From contig JARQWU010000025.1 of the NCBI GenBank assembly GCA_040182905.1, positions 1-64,000 on the forward strand: DNA of 64,000 nucleotides, read 5' to 3'. Origin of the DNA: Barthelona sp. PAP020. Taxonomy: Eukaryota > Metamonada: BaSk clade. Under the pieces are notes generated by a model, which searched no databases, was not told where the DNA came from, and saw only the letters and a list, made by a program, of their open reading frames with translations. The translations under genes were made by a program, and so were the position numbers. This document shows, one piece after another, positions 1 to 9,258 of the stretch. The first letter of the stretch is position 1. Every line of letters starts with the position of its first letter.

Positions 1-127
1 TTTTTTTTTTTTTTTTTTTTGAAGGATAGATCTGCACCCATTTGCATTTCAAAAAGGTCAAAAAACAAAAATCATTTTCTCTATTTACACAAAATACACC
101 ATATGAACAAGAACTACAAGATTTGTA
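1..127. other. Window edge, 3' flank with poly-T run
   Basis: The window opens with a run of 20 T, followed by AT-rich sequence up to the stop codon of the minus-strand FYVE-like gene. It would be the 3' flank of that gene. I see no coding signal here. Confidence 0.5.
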
Positions 128-1174
128 CTATTCCGAACATTTGACAAGATAATCGTAAAGATTGTCTGAACAAGCTATTTGCTTCAAGAAGAAATACCAC
201 AATTTCGTTTGTTGATTCTTCAAATATTTTACCAAACTTTTAATGATATTCATTTCAAAGTTACTTGATTGATCAGGTTGTAGACAATTGATTAGTCTGG
301 ATGTATTCACCAATTCACCTTCAACATCAGTCAAATCTCGCTTCAAAGACTCAACAAGGATTATAAATTTTGGCAAATAATTGATATGTTTTGGAGATGA
401 TTGTACAACAAGGGTTTCATGTAACGATAAAACCTTCAGCAAATTTTCAAAATTACTGGAAGATTCATTAATTTCCAATGAAATTGAAAATAATTGTGTA
501 ATTTCTTGACTTAAGGTTTGCTTCATGTTAGATGAAATTTCTAACTCTTTACTAAGGGTTCTAGGTAATGACCATTGAAAGAAATTTGAAAATGCTTTGG
601 AAGAATGTTCATGTGGTGGTTTCAATGCCAATTTTATTGAAGTTTCATCCAAAATTTTTATCAATGTTTGAAAAGTTTCCGTCAATAAATTCGCAACAAA
701 AGTCATCTCTTGACAAATTTGATCAAAATCATTGAATAACACGTTATTTGACCTGAAACATTTCAAAATATCAAAACATTTCTGACAACTCCTTAGTTTT
801 GCGCTGGCCCCAAATATTAAATGAGGAATCTCACAACTATTACACACCAATTGACCACATAGCCAACAATTCTTCAATCCAGTTTGTTTCATACATGAAT
901 TACATCTTGAAAATGTTGTTACAGGCATCCATTCACATTGTATATAATGACAATTTTTGATTTTTTCAATTTCATCAGGAAGAAAAATATGTGATGGTAA
1001 AACTGTAATATCGAAATGTTTGAATGTTTCTAACAATTTTTCATAAACAAACAACACTCTTCTTTTTTCAAGGGATGTGTGTTGATTTTTCTTCAAGGAA
1101 AATAATGTATCAAGAAGATTAATTCCCTTCCAATACTGGTGTTCTTCGTGTGAATCATAAATATCATTGTCCAT
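128..1174 (-). CDS. FYVE-like zinc finger protein
   Basis: The 348-residue protein carries a cysteine cluster around residues 88-135 with the spacing of a FYVE-type finger: a CNSC pair, then NCWLCG, then LVCNSC, and a closing CQKC pair. FYVE domains usually bind phosphatidylinositol 3-phosphate on endosomes through a basic RHHCR motif next to the third and fourth cysteines. Here that place reads KNCWLCG, so lipid binding is uncertain and the domain may be a FYVE-related or protein-binding finger. The rest, about residues 140-348, is predicted helical with no recognised domain. The ATG at 1174 is the first in frame. The next gene on the same strand (GLTP-like) lies 320 bp upstream. The zinc finger is clear; the endosomal role is inferred. 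Confidence 0.72.
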   Translation of the reverse strand: MDNDIYDSHEEHQYWKGINLLDTLFSLKKNQHTSLEKRRVLFVYEKLLETFKHFDITVLPSHIFLPDEIEKIKNCHYIQCEWMPVTTFSRCNSCMKQTGLKNCWLCGQLVCNSCEIPHLIFGASAKLRSCQKCFDILKCFRSNNVLFNDFDQICQEMTFVANLLTETFQTLIKILDETSIKLALKPPHEHSSKAFSNFFQWSLPRTLSKELEISSNMKQTLSQEITQLFSISLEINESSSNFENLLKVLSLHETLVVQSSPKHINYLPKFIILVESLKRDLTDVEGELVNTSRLINCLQPDQSSNFEMNIIKSLVKYLKNQQTKLWYFFLKQIACSDNLYDYLVKCSE

Positions 1175-1494
1175 TTTTGATTTTCATCGACCAGGAACAA
1201 AAAAAAGTATCTTGGAACAATAATAAATTTACATTTAATGTAGCTTCAAAACTATTAGTCACATATTGATACAAAATATTTTCGACCTTATCCGAAAATG
1301 CAGAAGGAATCAGTTTTTGCCTGAAGAAATTTCTTCCCATCATTATTGATCTTTTGATTGAAGTATTATGAAAAGATTTAATTTGTTTTTAACATTTATT
1401 GATTTAATGACTCTTCATAATCTTGTTTGTTTTGGGGGAAAATTTGGCAGGTCAAAAAGCAATAACAAAGCCTGTTTCAAACAAATCAAAGTTA
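1175..1494. other. Intergenic, no gene seen
   Basis: These 320 bp of AT-rich sequence separate two minus-strand genes and should hold the promoter of the FYVE-like gene and the 3' end of the GLTP-like gene. I see no RNA gene, repeat or ORF worth calling. Confidence 0.4.
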
Positions 1495-2196
1495 TTATAT
1501 TGTTTTAGGGGCCTTCAATAAATTCAAAATTTCTGGTTGCCTTTGTCTTTCAAAACATTCAATGTCTGATTTATTGACAAAATTAAAATTCTGAAAAGGG
1601 TCGCTTTTTTCAAAATTTTGCTCAAATAAATACTTAGATAAGGGTTCCAAAATTTTTCTGGACTGGAAAGCAAACTCAAGGAATAATTCTCTCATTTCCA
1701 TTTCATTCATTCCACAAAATATTTGTAATTCATTTCTATCAGGAAAATTATTAATTCTGATCTTATAACTGATTCTTTTTGGGGGAAGAATATGAGGTTT
1801 TAAAATATTGGCATAAGCAATTTTTGCAGCTTTTCGCGATGTTATTTCACCATTTTTTCCCATTTCTCCCAACCAAATCATAATAAATTCTAAATTCCTG
1901 AGCAAATAGACGGTTTTTTTTGTTAATTTATTGCTTTTTATACTGCAAGAATTTGAAGCACATTCATTAACAAATAGATCATTGATGGTTGTACCACCAA
2001 ATTTATCAAATTTCTTTTGAATTTTCTTCAATCCATGTTTAATATCTTTTGCTAAACTCTTTGTGGAGCTGTTTTGAATTTCTTCAAGAAAATCGCATAT
2101 TTTATTTGATAAATCGATAAAATCTTCAGTTGGGATTTCATTTTCATACAATAATTCTATTTCAAGGATTTTGTCCAAAACGATCTGTAATGACAT
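1495..2196 (-). CDS. Glycolipid-transfer-protein (GLTP) fold protein
   Basis: The 233-residue all-helical protein resembles GLTP, which shuttles glycosphingolipids or ceramide-1-phosphate between membranes in the cytosol. The best match is the central block: an Asp with a Lys seven residues later (DIKHGLKK, with Gly where GLTP usually has Asn), then LLRNLEFI matching the GLTP motif around its stacking Trp (here apparently Tyr), then KPH matching the GLTP His-containing KYH. These correspond to headgroup contacts D48, K55 and H140 of human GLTP. The length is close to the family norm of about 210. Loss of Asn and Trp suggests changed lipid choice. The assignment rests on short motifs, so another helical family is possible. 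Confidence 0.6.
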   Translation of the reverse strand: MSLQIVLDKILEIELLYENEIPTEDFIDLSNKICDFLEEIQNSSTKSLAKDIKHGLKKIQKKFDKFGGTTINDLFVNECASNSCSIKSNKLTKKTVYLLRNLEFIMIWLGEMGKNGEITSRKAAKIAYANILKPHILPPKRISYKIRINNFPDRNELQIFCGMNEMEMRELFLEFAFQSRKILEPLSKYLFEQNFEKSDPFQNFNFVNKSDIECFERQRQPEILNLLKAPKTI

Positions 2197-2742
2197 GTAA
2201 GAAGTTTCAATTGATGTTTTTGGACAATTAGAAGAAATAAGAAGTCAATAGAAGAGAATGAAAACAAGACCATCTCGCTGAATGAAGGGAAAGCTGATGA
2301 GGGTTTTACTAATTTTCTCACTAGATTATTTTTTTTTTGATTTTCTATTCACTGTTAAAACATTTTTTTTGCCCTGCAACAACATCTTTATCTTAGGTTT
2401 TCAATTCAGCTAACCATAGAGTTTGCATTCCTCTTTTTGCAATCCTTTGAAAATTCCTTTTTAATTGCAATCATATCACATAAATTATATATTATTTGGT
2501 TTATTTATAATACCGTTAAGACTAAAGTATTATTTTTCAAGAAATACTTAAGAAAAACCAGGAAACGAAAAAATGTTCTATCATTGTTGATTTCCATATT
2601 TACTTGTTTCATAAGAGATCAGATCAAATCCTGGGTCATCCATGAATATTTTTGAATTTTGATTCTTGCTTTGGAAAGCAGTGATTTTGATTGAGATCTT
2701 TGGAAAGGGATTTTTCTTTTCATCTCTTTTTTTTTGTTAAAT
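2197..2742. other. Divergent intergenic region
   Basis: These 546 bp lie between the start of the GLTP-like gene (minus) and the start of the alcohol dehydrogenase (plus), so they should hold both promoters. The last 35 bp before the dehydrogenase start are very T-rich. A 72-codon open frame inside (2437-2655) looks like chance AT-rich sequence. Confidence 0.45.
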
Positions 2743-3909
2743 ATGAGTGGTTATAATAGTGTGTATACTTACCCTGCAACTCTTTTTATTGGAGAAGGAA
2801 AAACTTCAAATTTGATTGCCAAAATGGCTGCTGATGGTTATAAGAAAGCCTTATTGCACTATGGTGGTGGTTCTATCAAGAATAATGGAATTTATGAAGA
2901 AGTTGTTTCTCTTTTAAAGGTGCATAATGTTGAATTTGTTGAAGCAGGTGGTCAAAAACCCAATCCTGAACTTTCCATCATTAAAGAAGCCATTGATATT
3001 TTTAAAAAAGAAGAATGTGATGTTATTTTAGCTGTTGGAGGAGGTTCTGTTATTGATTCTGCAAAAGGTATCAGTGTTGGTTGTGCTAATTCTGAAGATG
3101 TTTGGTATTATTATACCACTGGTGATTTAATTTCCGATGCAGTTCCTATTTATTGTGTTTTAACTCTTTCAGCTACTGGATCTGAATCGAATTTTGGATC
3201 TGTTGTTTCCAATTCCGAAGAAAATCAAAAATATGCTTACATGCATCCAATGTTGCTTCCTAAGGCTTCTTGCATTGATCCTAAACACCAAATGAGTCTT
3301 CCTTGGTGGCAAACTGTCAATGGTGCCATTGATGCTTGTTCTCATCTTTTTGAACAATATCTTGGCGCTGTTAGAACAGGTTGCAGAACTCCTCTTTATG
3401 CAATTGAAGGTGTTATTCAAGCTGTTGCTGATGCTACTAACAGACTTCAGGTTGAAGATACTATTCTTGCCAGGGGAGATTTGAGTTTTGCTGCTAATCT
3501 TGCCTTGAATAATATTTTTGCTGTTGGTACTGATAATGGAGATTGGGCTACTCATATGATTGCACATATGCTTGCTGCTTGTTGGGACAAGAGCAGATTG
3601 AGTCATGGTGCTTGTTTAGGTGTTTTGACTGGAGAAATTTTCTTAAGATTGAAAGAAAAAAGTGATGAATTTGCTGAATTGTTGAATAGACTTGCTCATA
3701 CCGCTTTCCATGCTGATTCTATTGAAGAAGCTGTTGAAATTTGGAAAAAACAAGTTGTTGATTGGGGACATCCCATTACCATTACTGAACTGATTGGTGA
3801 AGCTCCCACTGAAGAATATTTGGCTCAAGTTGCCAAACAAACTTTTGAACGTGGTATTCGTCATTTCTCTGAAGCTGAAATTTTGGATATTTTGAAAGCC
3901 TGTGTTTAA
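2743..3909 (+). CDS. Iron-containing alcohol dehydrogenase (YqhD/BdhA type)
   Basis: The 388-residue enzyme is a group III metal-dependent alcohol dehydrogenase, reducing aldehydes such as butanal or acetaldehyde to alcohols with NADPH or NADH in the cytosol. The nucleotide-binding signature GGGSVIDSAKG sits near residue 100. Candidate metal ligands are Asp197 and His201 (DACSH), His275 (AHML) and His288 (SHGA), in the usual order. An in-frame TTG upstream gives a longer frame, but the first ATG at 2743 (MSGYNS) matches the family N-terminus. Codon use is richer in G and C than its neighbours, typical of a highly expressed metabolic gene. Related enzymes are common in bacteria and in anaerobic protists, so past transfer is likely. 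The 3' side has a poly-T run at 3976-3990. Confidence 0.95.
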   Translation: MSGYNSVYTYPATLFIGEGKTSNLIAKMAADGYKKALLHYGGGSIKNNGIYEEVVSLLKVHNVEFVEAGGQKPNPELSIIKEAIDIFKKEECDVILAVGGGSVIDSAKGISVGCANSEDVWYYYTTGDLISDAVPIYCVLTLSATGSESNFGSVVSNSEENQKYAYMHPMLLPKASCIDPKHQMSLPWWQTVNGAIDACSHLFEQYLGAVRTGCRTPLYAIEGVIQAVADATNRLQVEDTILARGDLSFAANLALNNIFAVGTDNGDWATHMIAHMLAACWDKSRLSHGACLGVLTGEIFLRLKEKSDEFAELLNRLAHTAFHADSIEEAVEIWKKQVVDWGHPITITELIGEAPTEEYLAQVAKQTFERGIRHFSEAEILDILKACV

Positions 3910-4038
3910 AGAATTGATATTTTTTGTTTATTTTATAAGACTGTAAATTGTTATTGATACTAAAAACAAAAAAAAATTTTTTTTTTTTTCACATAAAGTG
4001 TCTTTTACAAACAATTTTACAATTGAACATGACCTCAA

Positions 4039-4941
4039 TTACTGTATTGAGCATTTACAACAATTATTTCGAGGTTCTTCATTATGCCTTAAATTGGGAT
4101 CATAGTGAGGTGTAAGATTTTCCTTTAAAGGTCGAGGATTCTTAATACTGACTCTAATTACCCTTTGAGCTCGGGCAATAGATTGCAATAAAAATCTATG
4201 AGATTCTTGATTGATTTGACAACTATTAAATTGAATATTATCCAATTGTAAAAAGCTCCCTTGTTCTACTGCCTTTGCTAACATCCTTGCTGCATCATTT
4301 CCAATATAATTTTTGTTTAAAATTAACTTTTTAAGCGGTTTATTGTGAATTCCTGCAAACAATTTTTGTATATGACTAATATTACAGTTTTCAAGCTTTA
4401 ATACTCTTAAATTGCTTAAATTATTCAGATCATATAGATTACAAAGAGATAAATCAAAATTAATCAAAGAAAATGTTTGTAAATTGACTATTTGGCACAA
4501 AGTGTTAAAAATTTCAGTTCCAAAATGAGAAGTACTAATATCGTATTGTGGATCATCAAAATCTAAAATTAAAGATTCAAATCGGGAGCTACTCTTGTCA
4601 ATCTTTGTTAGAACTTTTAAAATCTGCATTCTTTGAGATTCTTGAATTGTAGTGATAGATACATGAGTTATTTTACATATTGGTGATTTTAACACACCAA
4701 ATATAAAATGTTCTAAATTAATAAATAAATTTCCAGGCAATGCAATTTTTGTTGTCCTGCCTAATCCTTCTATTAATGATGTTAATATTATTTTTGAAGG
4801 TTCAAATTGTAAATTTTTGAAATCGATTGAGTTTTGAGATAATTGAATCTTAATTGCATCTGATATTTCATTGCAACGTTGCCAATGGCTTTGAAATTCT
4901 TCTTCAATAAATTGACAATTACAAAATGGGCATTGTTTCAT
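4039..4941 (-). CDS. Leucine-rich-repeat protein with N-terminal zinc motif and CaaX end
   Basis: The 300-residue protein starts MKQCPFCNCQF and continues to a His and Cys about 15-20 residues later, a short C2HC-like zinc motif. Residues about 110-270 form ribonuclease-inhibitor-type leucine-rich repeats, clearest at LSNLRVLKLENCNIS and PLKKLILNKNYIG. The last four residues are CSIQ, preceded by CCK, a CaaX box of the farnesyl type that would tether the protein to a membrane. The long frame begins at a TTG at 4998; I chose the ATG at 4941 because the zinc motif begins there. It lies 35 bp downstream of the AGC kinase stop on the same strand. The partner of the repeats is unknown. Confidence 0.8.
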   Translation of the reverse strand: MKQCPFCNCQFIEEEFQSHWQRCNEISDAIKIQLSQNSIDFKNLQFEPSKIILTSLIEGLGRTTKIALPGNLFINLEHFIFGVLKSPICKITHVSITTIQESQRMQILKVLTKIDKSSSRFESLILDFDDPQYDISTSHFGTEIFNTLCQIVNLQTFSLINFDLSLCNLYDLNNLSNLRVLKLENCNISHIQKLFAGIHNKPLKKLILNKNYIGNDAARMLAKAVEQGSFLQLDNIQFNSCQINQESHRFLLQSIARAQRVIRVSIKNPRPLKENLTPHYDPNLRHNEEPRNNCCKCSIQ

Positions 4942-4976
4942 GATATTAATAAAAAATGATTTCTTAATATGTTTGT

Positions 4977-6308
4977 TTATAATCGTTCCAGTGGGCAACT
5001 TTGATCATATAATTTGCGATCATCTTCCATTACTAGTTCCTCTGGTTGAATAAATCTTTCACCAATTTGAGAATGTAAAGGTGAACCAGATGGTATAACT
5101 GGAAAATACTTGGTATCCCAAGCATTCTTTAAATCTGGTTTAAGAGGAGGGATTCCTTCAAATAATAATTTATTAAAATTAACACTTTCAAACCATGGAT
5201 GATCTTTAATTTCTTGAGCACCATAATGAACACCCAACCTTTCGTTCGCATCTGGATGCAACAGTTTTGCAATTAAATCTTTGGCATCATCAGACACCTT
5301 CACTCTTGATGGAAAATTAAGCGTACCATCCATTATTGATTTAAACGTGGCTTTTCTGGAAGATCCAGTGAAAGGAGCAAAACCATACAACAACTCAAAC
5401 AATAAAATTCCAAATGCCCAAAAATCAACAGATCCATTATAACTTTCACCTCTTAACATCTCTGGACTTAAATACTGAGCAGTACCAACAAAAGAATCAG
5501 CCTGACACAATAAAGTAGGTGCAATTGTTTCTTTCACAATTTGCGACGGAACTTTTGACTTCCAAAACTGCCACCAACTATGATCATCTTCTTGTTTGTC
5601 TGAAATAGAAGGCAAAACTATACGTTTGGATAAATCGAAATCTGTTAATTTAATATGTCCAGCAGCATCAACTAATATGTTTTCTGGTTTTAAATCTCTG
5701 TAAAGAATGCCACAAAAATGCAAATATTCTAAAGCACTGAGAACTTCTGCGGCATAAAAACGAACACTTTGTTCGGGTAATCTGTGACCTTTTTGTCTTT
5801 TTAATAATCTAAACAGTTCTCCACCGGGACAAAAATCGGTGACAAAAAATAAATGTGTGGATGTTTCAAAAGAAGCATGAAATGACACAATAAAAGGATG
5901 TCTAGCTGTAGTTAGAATATCTCTTTCTGATAAAGCTCTCCTTAATCTGTTAGCTTTTATCATTGCTTCACGATTATACATCTTAATAGCAAATGGTTTG
6001 GCACATTCCGAATATGCTCCTAACCAAACAGTTCCTGATGCCCCACGGCCCAATGGCTTCAATTTAATAAATTTAGAAGGATTGAAATTACTGGAGTAAA
6101 TTTCTTTTAAATAATTTTCGACATTAAGTCTTTGAAAATGAATATCTTCATCTTCTTTCGCTAAAGTTTTAGAGTCTTTGGGTATTTTCGTTGGAAAAGA
6201 TATGTCAACAGACTTTAATGATAAACAAATCCTTTGTGAGAACAAATGAAGTTTTTTTTTTTGAACTTTTTTTAAAGATTTTAAGTGCTTTCCTTTCAAT
6301 TCTTTCAT
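4977..6308 (-). CDS. AGC-family protein kinase, DFD type (AGC VIII / Fpk1-like)
   Basis: The 443-residue Ser/Thr kinase has a glycine loop LGRGASGTVWLG near residue 89, catalytic Lys in FAIKMYN, and YRDLKPEN. The magnesium motif is DFD rather than DFG, and about 45 residues are inserted between it and the activation segment (DSFVGTAQYLSPEM). Both traits mark the AGC group that includes plant AGC VIII kinases (phototropin, PINOID) and fungal Fpk1/Kin82/NRC-2, which phosphorylate lipid flippases or auxin carriers. The AGC tail begins FNKLLFEGIPPLKP, but I see no C-terminal hydrophobic FxxF motif in the last residues. The N-terminal 85 residues are basic and likely disordered. Membrane-lipid regulation is inferred from relatives only. 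Confidence 0.92.
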   Translation of the reverse strand: MKELKGKHLKSLKKVQKKKLHLFSQRICLSLKSVDISFPTKIPKDSKTLAKEDEDIHFQRLNVENYLKEIYSSNFNPSKFIKLKPLGRGASGTVWLGAYSECAKPFAIKMYNREAMIKANRLRRALSERDILTTARHPFIVSFHASFETSTHLFFVTDFCPGGELFRLLKRQKGHRLPEQSVRFYAAEVLSALEYLHFCGILYRDLKPENILVDAAGHIKLTDFDLSKRIVLPSISDKQEDDHSWWQFWKSKVPSQIVKETIAPTLLCQADSFVGTAQYLSPEMLRGESYNGSVDFWAFGILLFELLYGFAPFTGSSRKATFKSIMDGTLNFPSRVKVSDDAKDLIAKLLHPDANERLGVHYGAQEIKDHPWFESVNFNKLLFEGIPPLKPDLKNAWDTKYFPVIPSGSPLHSQIGERFIQPEELVMEDDRKLYDQSCPLERL

Positions 6309-6513
6309 TTATGTATTTATAAATATAAATTATTCTTTTGATTGGTGGAAATATTTCACAAAAAAAGTTCTTTCCTTCAATTTTTTGGGAAAATCCCGAT
6401 TTTTATTATATTCATGCAAATAAGTTGAAAAATTGATCTTTGTTCTCTTTTTAACATTTTTTTTTTCTCATGATTTATTGATGTAGAACCACTGAATTAA
6501 CTAAATTTTATGA

Positions 6514-9258
6514 ATGGCCATTGTTACAGAAAATAATTTAGAGCAGTTTAAACAAGTTTTACAAATAATTCAGACAGAACCGAACAAATTCTTTCAGATG
6601 TTGCCGATCATTATTGATGATATTTCTGAAACGTATAAAAAAGAGTTTAGTGATTTGGTTTTCCGTTTAAATTCAGTTTCAAATGATTATGAAGTTTTAA
6701 AGAACGTACTATCCAATCTTTTTTGTTTGGTTACTTTATCCAAATATAATATTGAAGAAATTAAACACTGTGTTGATATTTTGATTCATGAATTTGTTTT
6801 GTTTCTTAACATTTCCAAAGATAATATTCTTATGTATAATTCAAAAATTCAACAATTAGCTGAGGAAAATAATCTTAATTCAAATATTTTGGTTGCGTTG
6901 ACATATATAGGGATTAATTTAAGCCCCTTTATTGTTGATAATACCTCAAGCGCAAATTTGAATGAAAGCAAACATGATTCTACATTTTCTTCATTTCTCA
7001 CATTTCCAAGTGAAATTGAAAATATGAATGTTTATATTGAATATCCTCAAACAATTTTTGAAGCTATCTCTTCACACCGACTATCTTTTATTTATGATCA
7101 TCCTGAAATGTATGCAGAAAAAGATGAAGAAGGTTTTACTCCACTAGCCATTGCTGTTGATGAAAAGAGGTATAATCTTGCCAACATTTTGATTTCTAAT
7201 GGTTGTGATGTAAATCAACAATGTAATAATCATTTCAATCCAATTCAGATTGCAACATATTTAGAAAATGAAGAAATTTTTAAATTGTTGTTTAAGAATG
7301 GAGGAGATATATTTCTAGGGGATGAAAATGTTCCTTGTTCTTTTATTTTAGCATTTGAGTTAAAACGCACTCGAATTTTGGATATTATGACCCAATTTTT
7401 AAAAAATAAAGTGACAACCAAAGAACATATCAGTGTTGTTCAACAAATGTATTACAGAATATTAAAAAATAAAGATACTGTCATGTTTGAGTATTTATTC
7501 AAAATGTGTCCCTTGTTATTTGATGTTGATCATGTTATATATTTTTTTGAAATTTTTGATGAAATTCTTTTCAAATTTATTTTTTGTAAGGACATAAATA
7601 TTAGTTATTTTGAGGATTCAATAATTGAAGAAGTGTTTAAACAAATAATTAAATATGAAAAGAATAAAATTTTTGAAATATTTATTCAAAATGAAAATGT
7701 TTTGAAAAAGATGAAGAATAATAATGATTTTTTTGTGAAATTATATTTGGTTTGTTTAAATGAAAAAAAACATCAAATAAAAAGAAGAATTATTGAGTTA
7801 AAGATGTTTGATATTGGTGTTGAAATTGAAGGAGAACCTTTGTTGATAATATTAGCAATTGAAAATCGATTTGCTGAAATTCAATTATTAAATCCTTCAA
7901 TAAATTTATTAAACAATTGTATATCGTCTGATGGATTTTCATTTGTATATATTTGTCTTCAAATTGGTCCTTCTATTGAATTTTTAAAATATCTAATCAG
8001 TTCAATTTCATTTAATTATGCTAGAGATAACGATGCATTGATTTTTGTTTTGGAAAGAAATAATCTGAAAGAAATTCAACTTTTAACGGAGTTAAAAATC
8101 AAATGGCATTTTCCGTTCAAAAATTTTTCTTCTCCAATTTGTTATTGTATTCAAAAAGAAAATTTAAAATTAATTGATTTTCTCTTAAATGATGGTCAAT
8201 CTGACATTGACATTTTAAAGAAAGAAAAAGGTGCTTCCTTTTCACCTTTTGAATTAGCTTTATCTACTAACAATGATCAAATAGTTGAATTAATTTTTAA
8301 TCAATTGCAAATTCATGATTATACAGATGATTTAATCAATATCATTCGAAGTTATGGACAAATGAAGAATATTCCCATTAAAATTTCAAATATTATTATT
8401 GATTTAATAAATGAAGAAAGTTTTGAAAGAATTATTCAAATTTTGAAACAGAATAAAGCAAATTTTTATCTAAAGTTTGATTCAAAGTTTACAACTGTTT
8501 TTCATGAATTGATTCATCAAAATAAACTTGAATTATCAAAAAAAATCATTCAATCTATTCAAACTGATCCAATTCAGTTTCATTTAGAAGATGTTCATGA
8601 ATTCCTTCTTCTTCGTGATAGTGGACATTTATTTGGGTTACATTATGCTTGTCAAATAATGAATATGGAATTCATTGACTTATTTATACAATTGGATACA
8701 TCTCTTATGTTTTTTTGTGATAAAAACAAGGAAAATAAAGAAATGAATCAGAATAATAATATAGTTCCTCCTATATATGTCTGTTTAATGAATGAAGGGT
8801 TTGAATTTGTTTTCAATTATTTAAAAGAGGAAAAAAAAAACGATTCATCAATGATTATAGACAATTTGTCTTGGTTGATTGAAATTTCAATAAGTTTTAA
8901 AGATGATGAAATTTTTGAATTTTTGGTAAATTTCATGAAAAAAAATTTTGTTGAATTTTGTCCAACCGAAAAATTTTGTGAAATTTTAAGACAATTAATT
9001 TCTGATAAAAATTTTAAATATTTTTCAAGATTGTTGGTCAACGAAAGTCAAAATGTTCATGATAATGATTTTCATTATGTTTTTACTGACAATCAATATA
9101 AAAATTTAAGTGATATTGCTCTGAATACTGGTAATAATCGAATAATTTCCATGATACTTGATCTTGACAGAAAGAATGTTGAACAGTTTTCAAATCAAGT
9201 GAATGCTTGGTATGAGACTGATAGCTTCTTGGAGAATTCCTTTGATTTTTTGCAATGA
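6514..9258 (+). CDS. Large protein with degenerate ankyrin repeats
   Basis: The 914-residue protein begins with about 180 helical residues of unknown family. A recognisable ankyrin pair follows near residues 205-270 (EGFTPLAIAV, then NGCDVNQQCN). The remainder, to the end, keeps the length rhythm of ankyrin-like helical hairpins but with eroded consensus (for example SPFELALSTNN around residue 575 and FGLHYACQIMN around 705). Such proteins usually serve as interaction scaffolds. Composition is strongly Asn, Ile, Lys and Phe rich, reflecting the low GC. It shares no obvious sequence with the second ankyrin protein 1.3 kb downstream and lacks that protein's C-terminal domain. The start ATG at 6514 is the first in frame. 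Confidence 0.85.
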   Translation: MAIVTENNLEQFKQVLQIIQTEPNKFFQMLPIIIDDISETYKKEFSDLVFRLNSVSNDYEVLKNVLSNLFCLVTLSKYNIEEIKHCVDILIHEFVLFLNISKDNILMYNSKIQQLAEENNLNSNILVALTYIGINLSPFIVDNTSSANLNESKHDSTFSSFLTFPSEIENMNVYIEYPQTIFEAISSHRLSFIYDHPEMYAEKDEEGFTPLAIAVDEKRYNLANILISNGCDVNQQCNNHFNPIQIATYLENEEIFKLLFKNGGDIFLGDENVPCSFILAFELKRTRILDIMTQFLKNKVTTKEHISVVQQMYYRILKNKDTVMFEYLFKMCPLLFDVDHVIYFFEIFDEILFKFIFCKDINISYFEDSIIEEVFKQIIKYEKNKIFEIFIQNENVLKKMKNNNDFFVKLYLVCLNEKKHQIKRRIIELKMFDIGVEIEGEPLLIILAIENRFAEIQLLNPSINLLNNCISSDGFSFVYICLQIGPSIEFLKYLISSISFNYARDNDALIFVLERNNLKEIQLLTELKIKWHFPFKNFSSPICYCIQKENLKLIDFLLNDGQSDIDILKKEKGASFSPFELALSTNNDQIVELIFNQLQIHDYTDDLINIIRSYGQMKNIPIKISNIIIDLINEESFERIIQILKQNKANFYLKFDSKFTTVFHELIHQNKLELSKKIIQSIQTDPIQFHLEDVHEFLLLRDSGHLFGLHYACQIMNMEFIDLFIQLDTSLMFFCDKNKENKEMNQNNNIVPPIYVCLMNEGFEFVFNYLKEEKKNDSSMIIDNLSWLIEISISFKDDEIFEFLVNFMKKNFVEFCPTEKFCEILRQLISDKNFKYFSRLLVNESQNVHDNDFHYVFTDNQYKNLSDIALNTGNNRIISMILDLDRKNVEQFSNQVNAWYETDSFLENSFDFLQ

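Noticed and set aside
2437-2655. 72-codon frame between the GLTP-like gene and the alcohol dehydrogenase
   Set aside because: Low-complexity Phe/Ile/Lys product, no family features, in a divergent promoter region.
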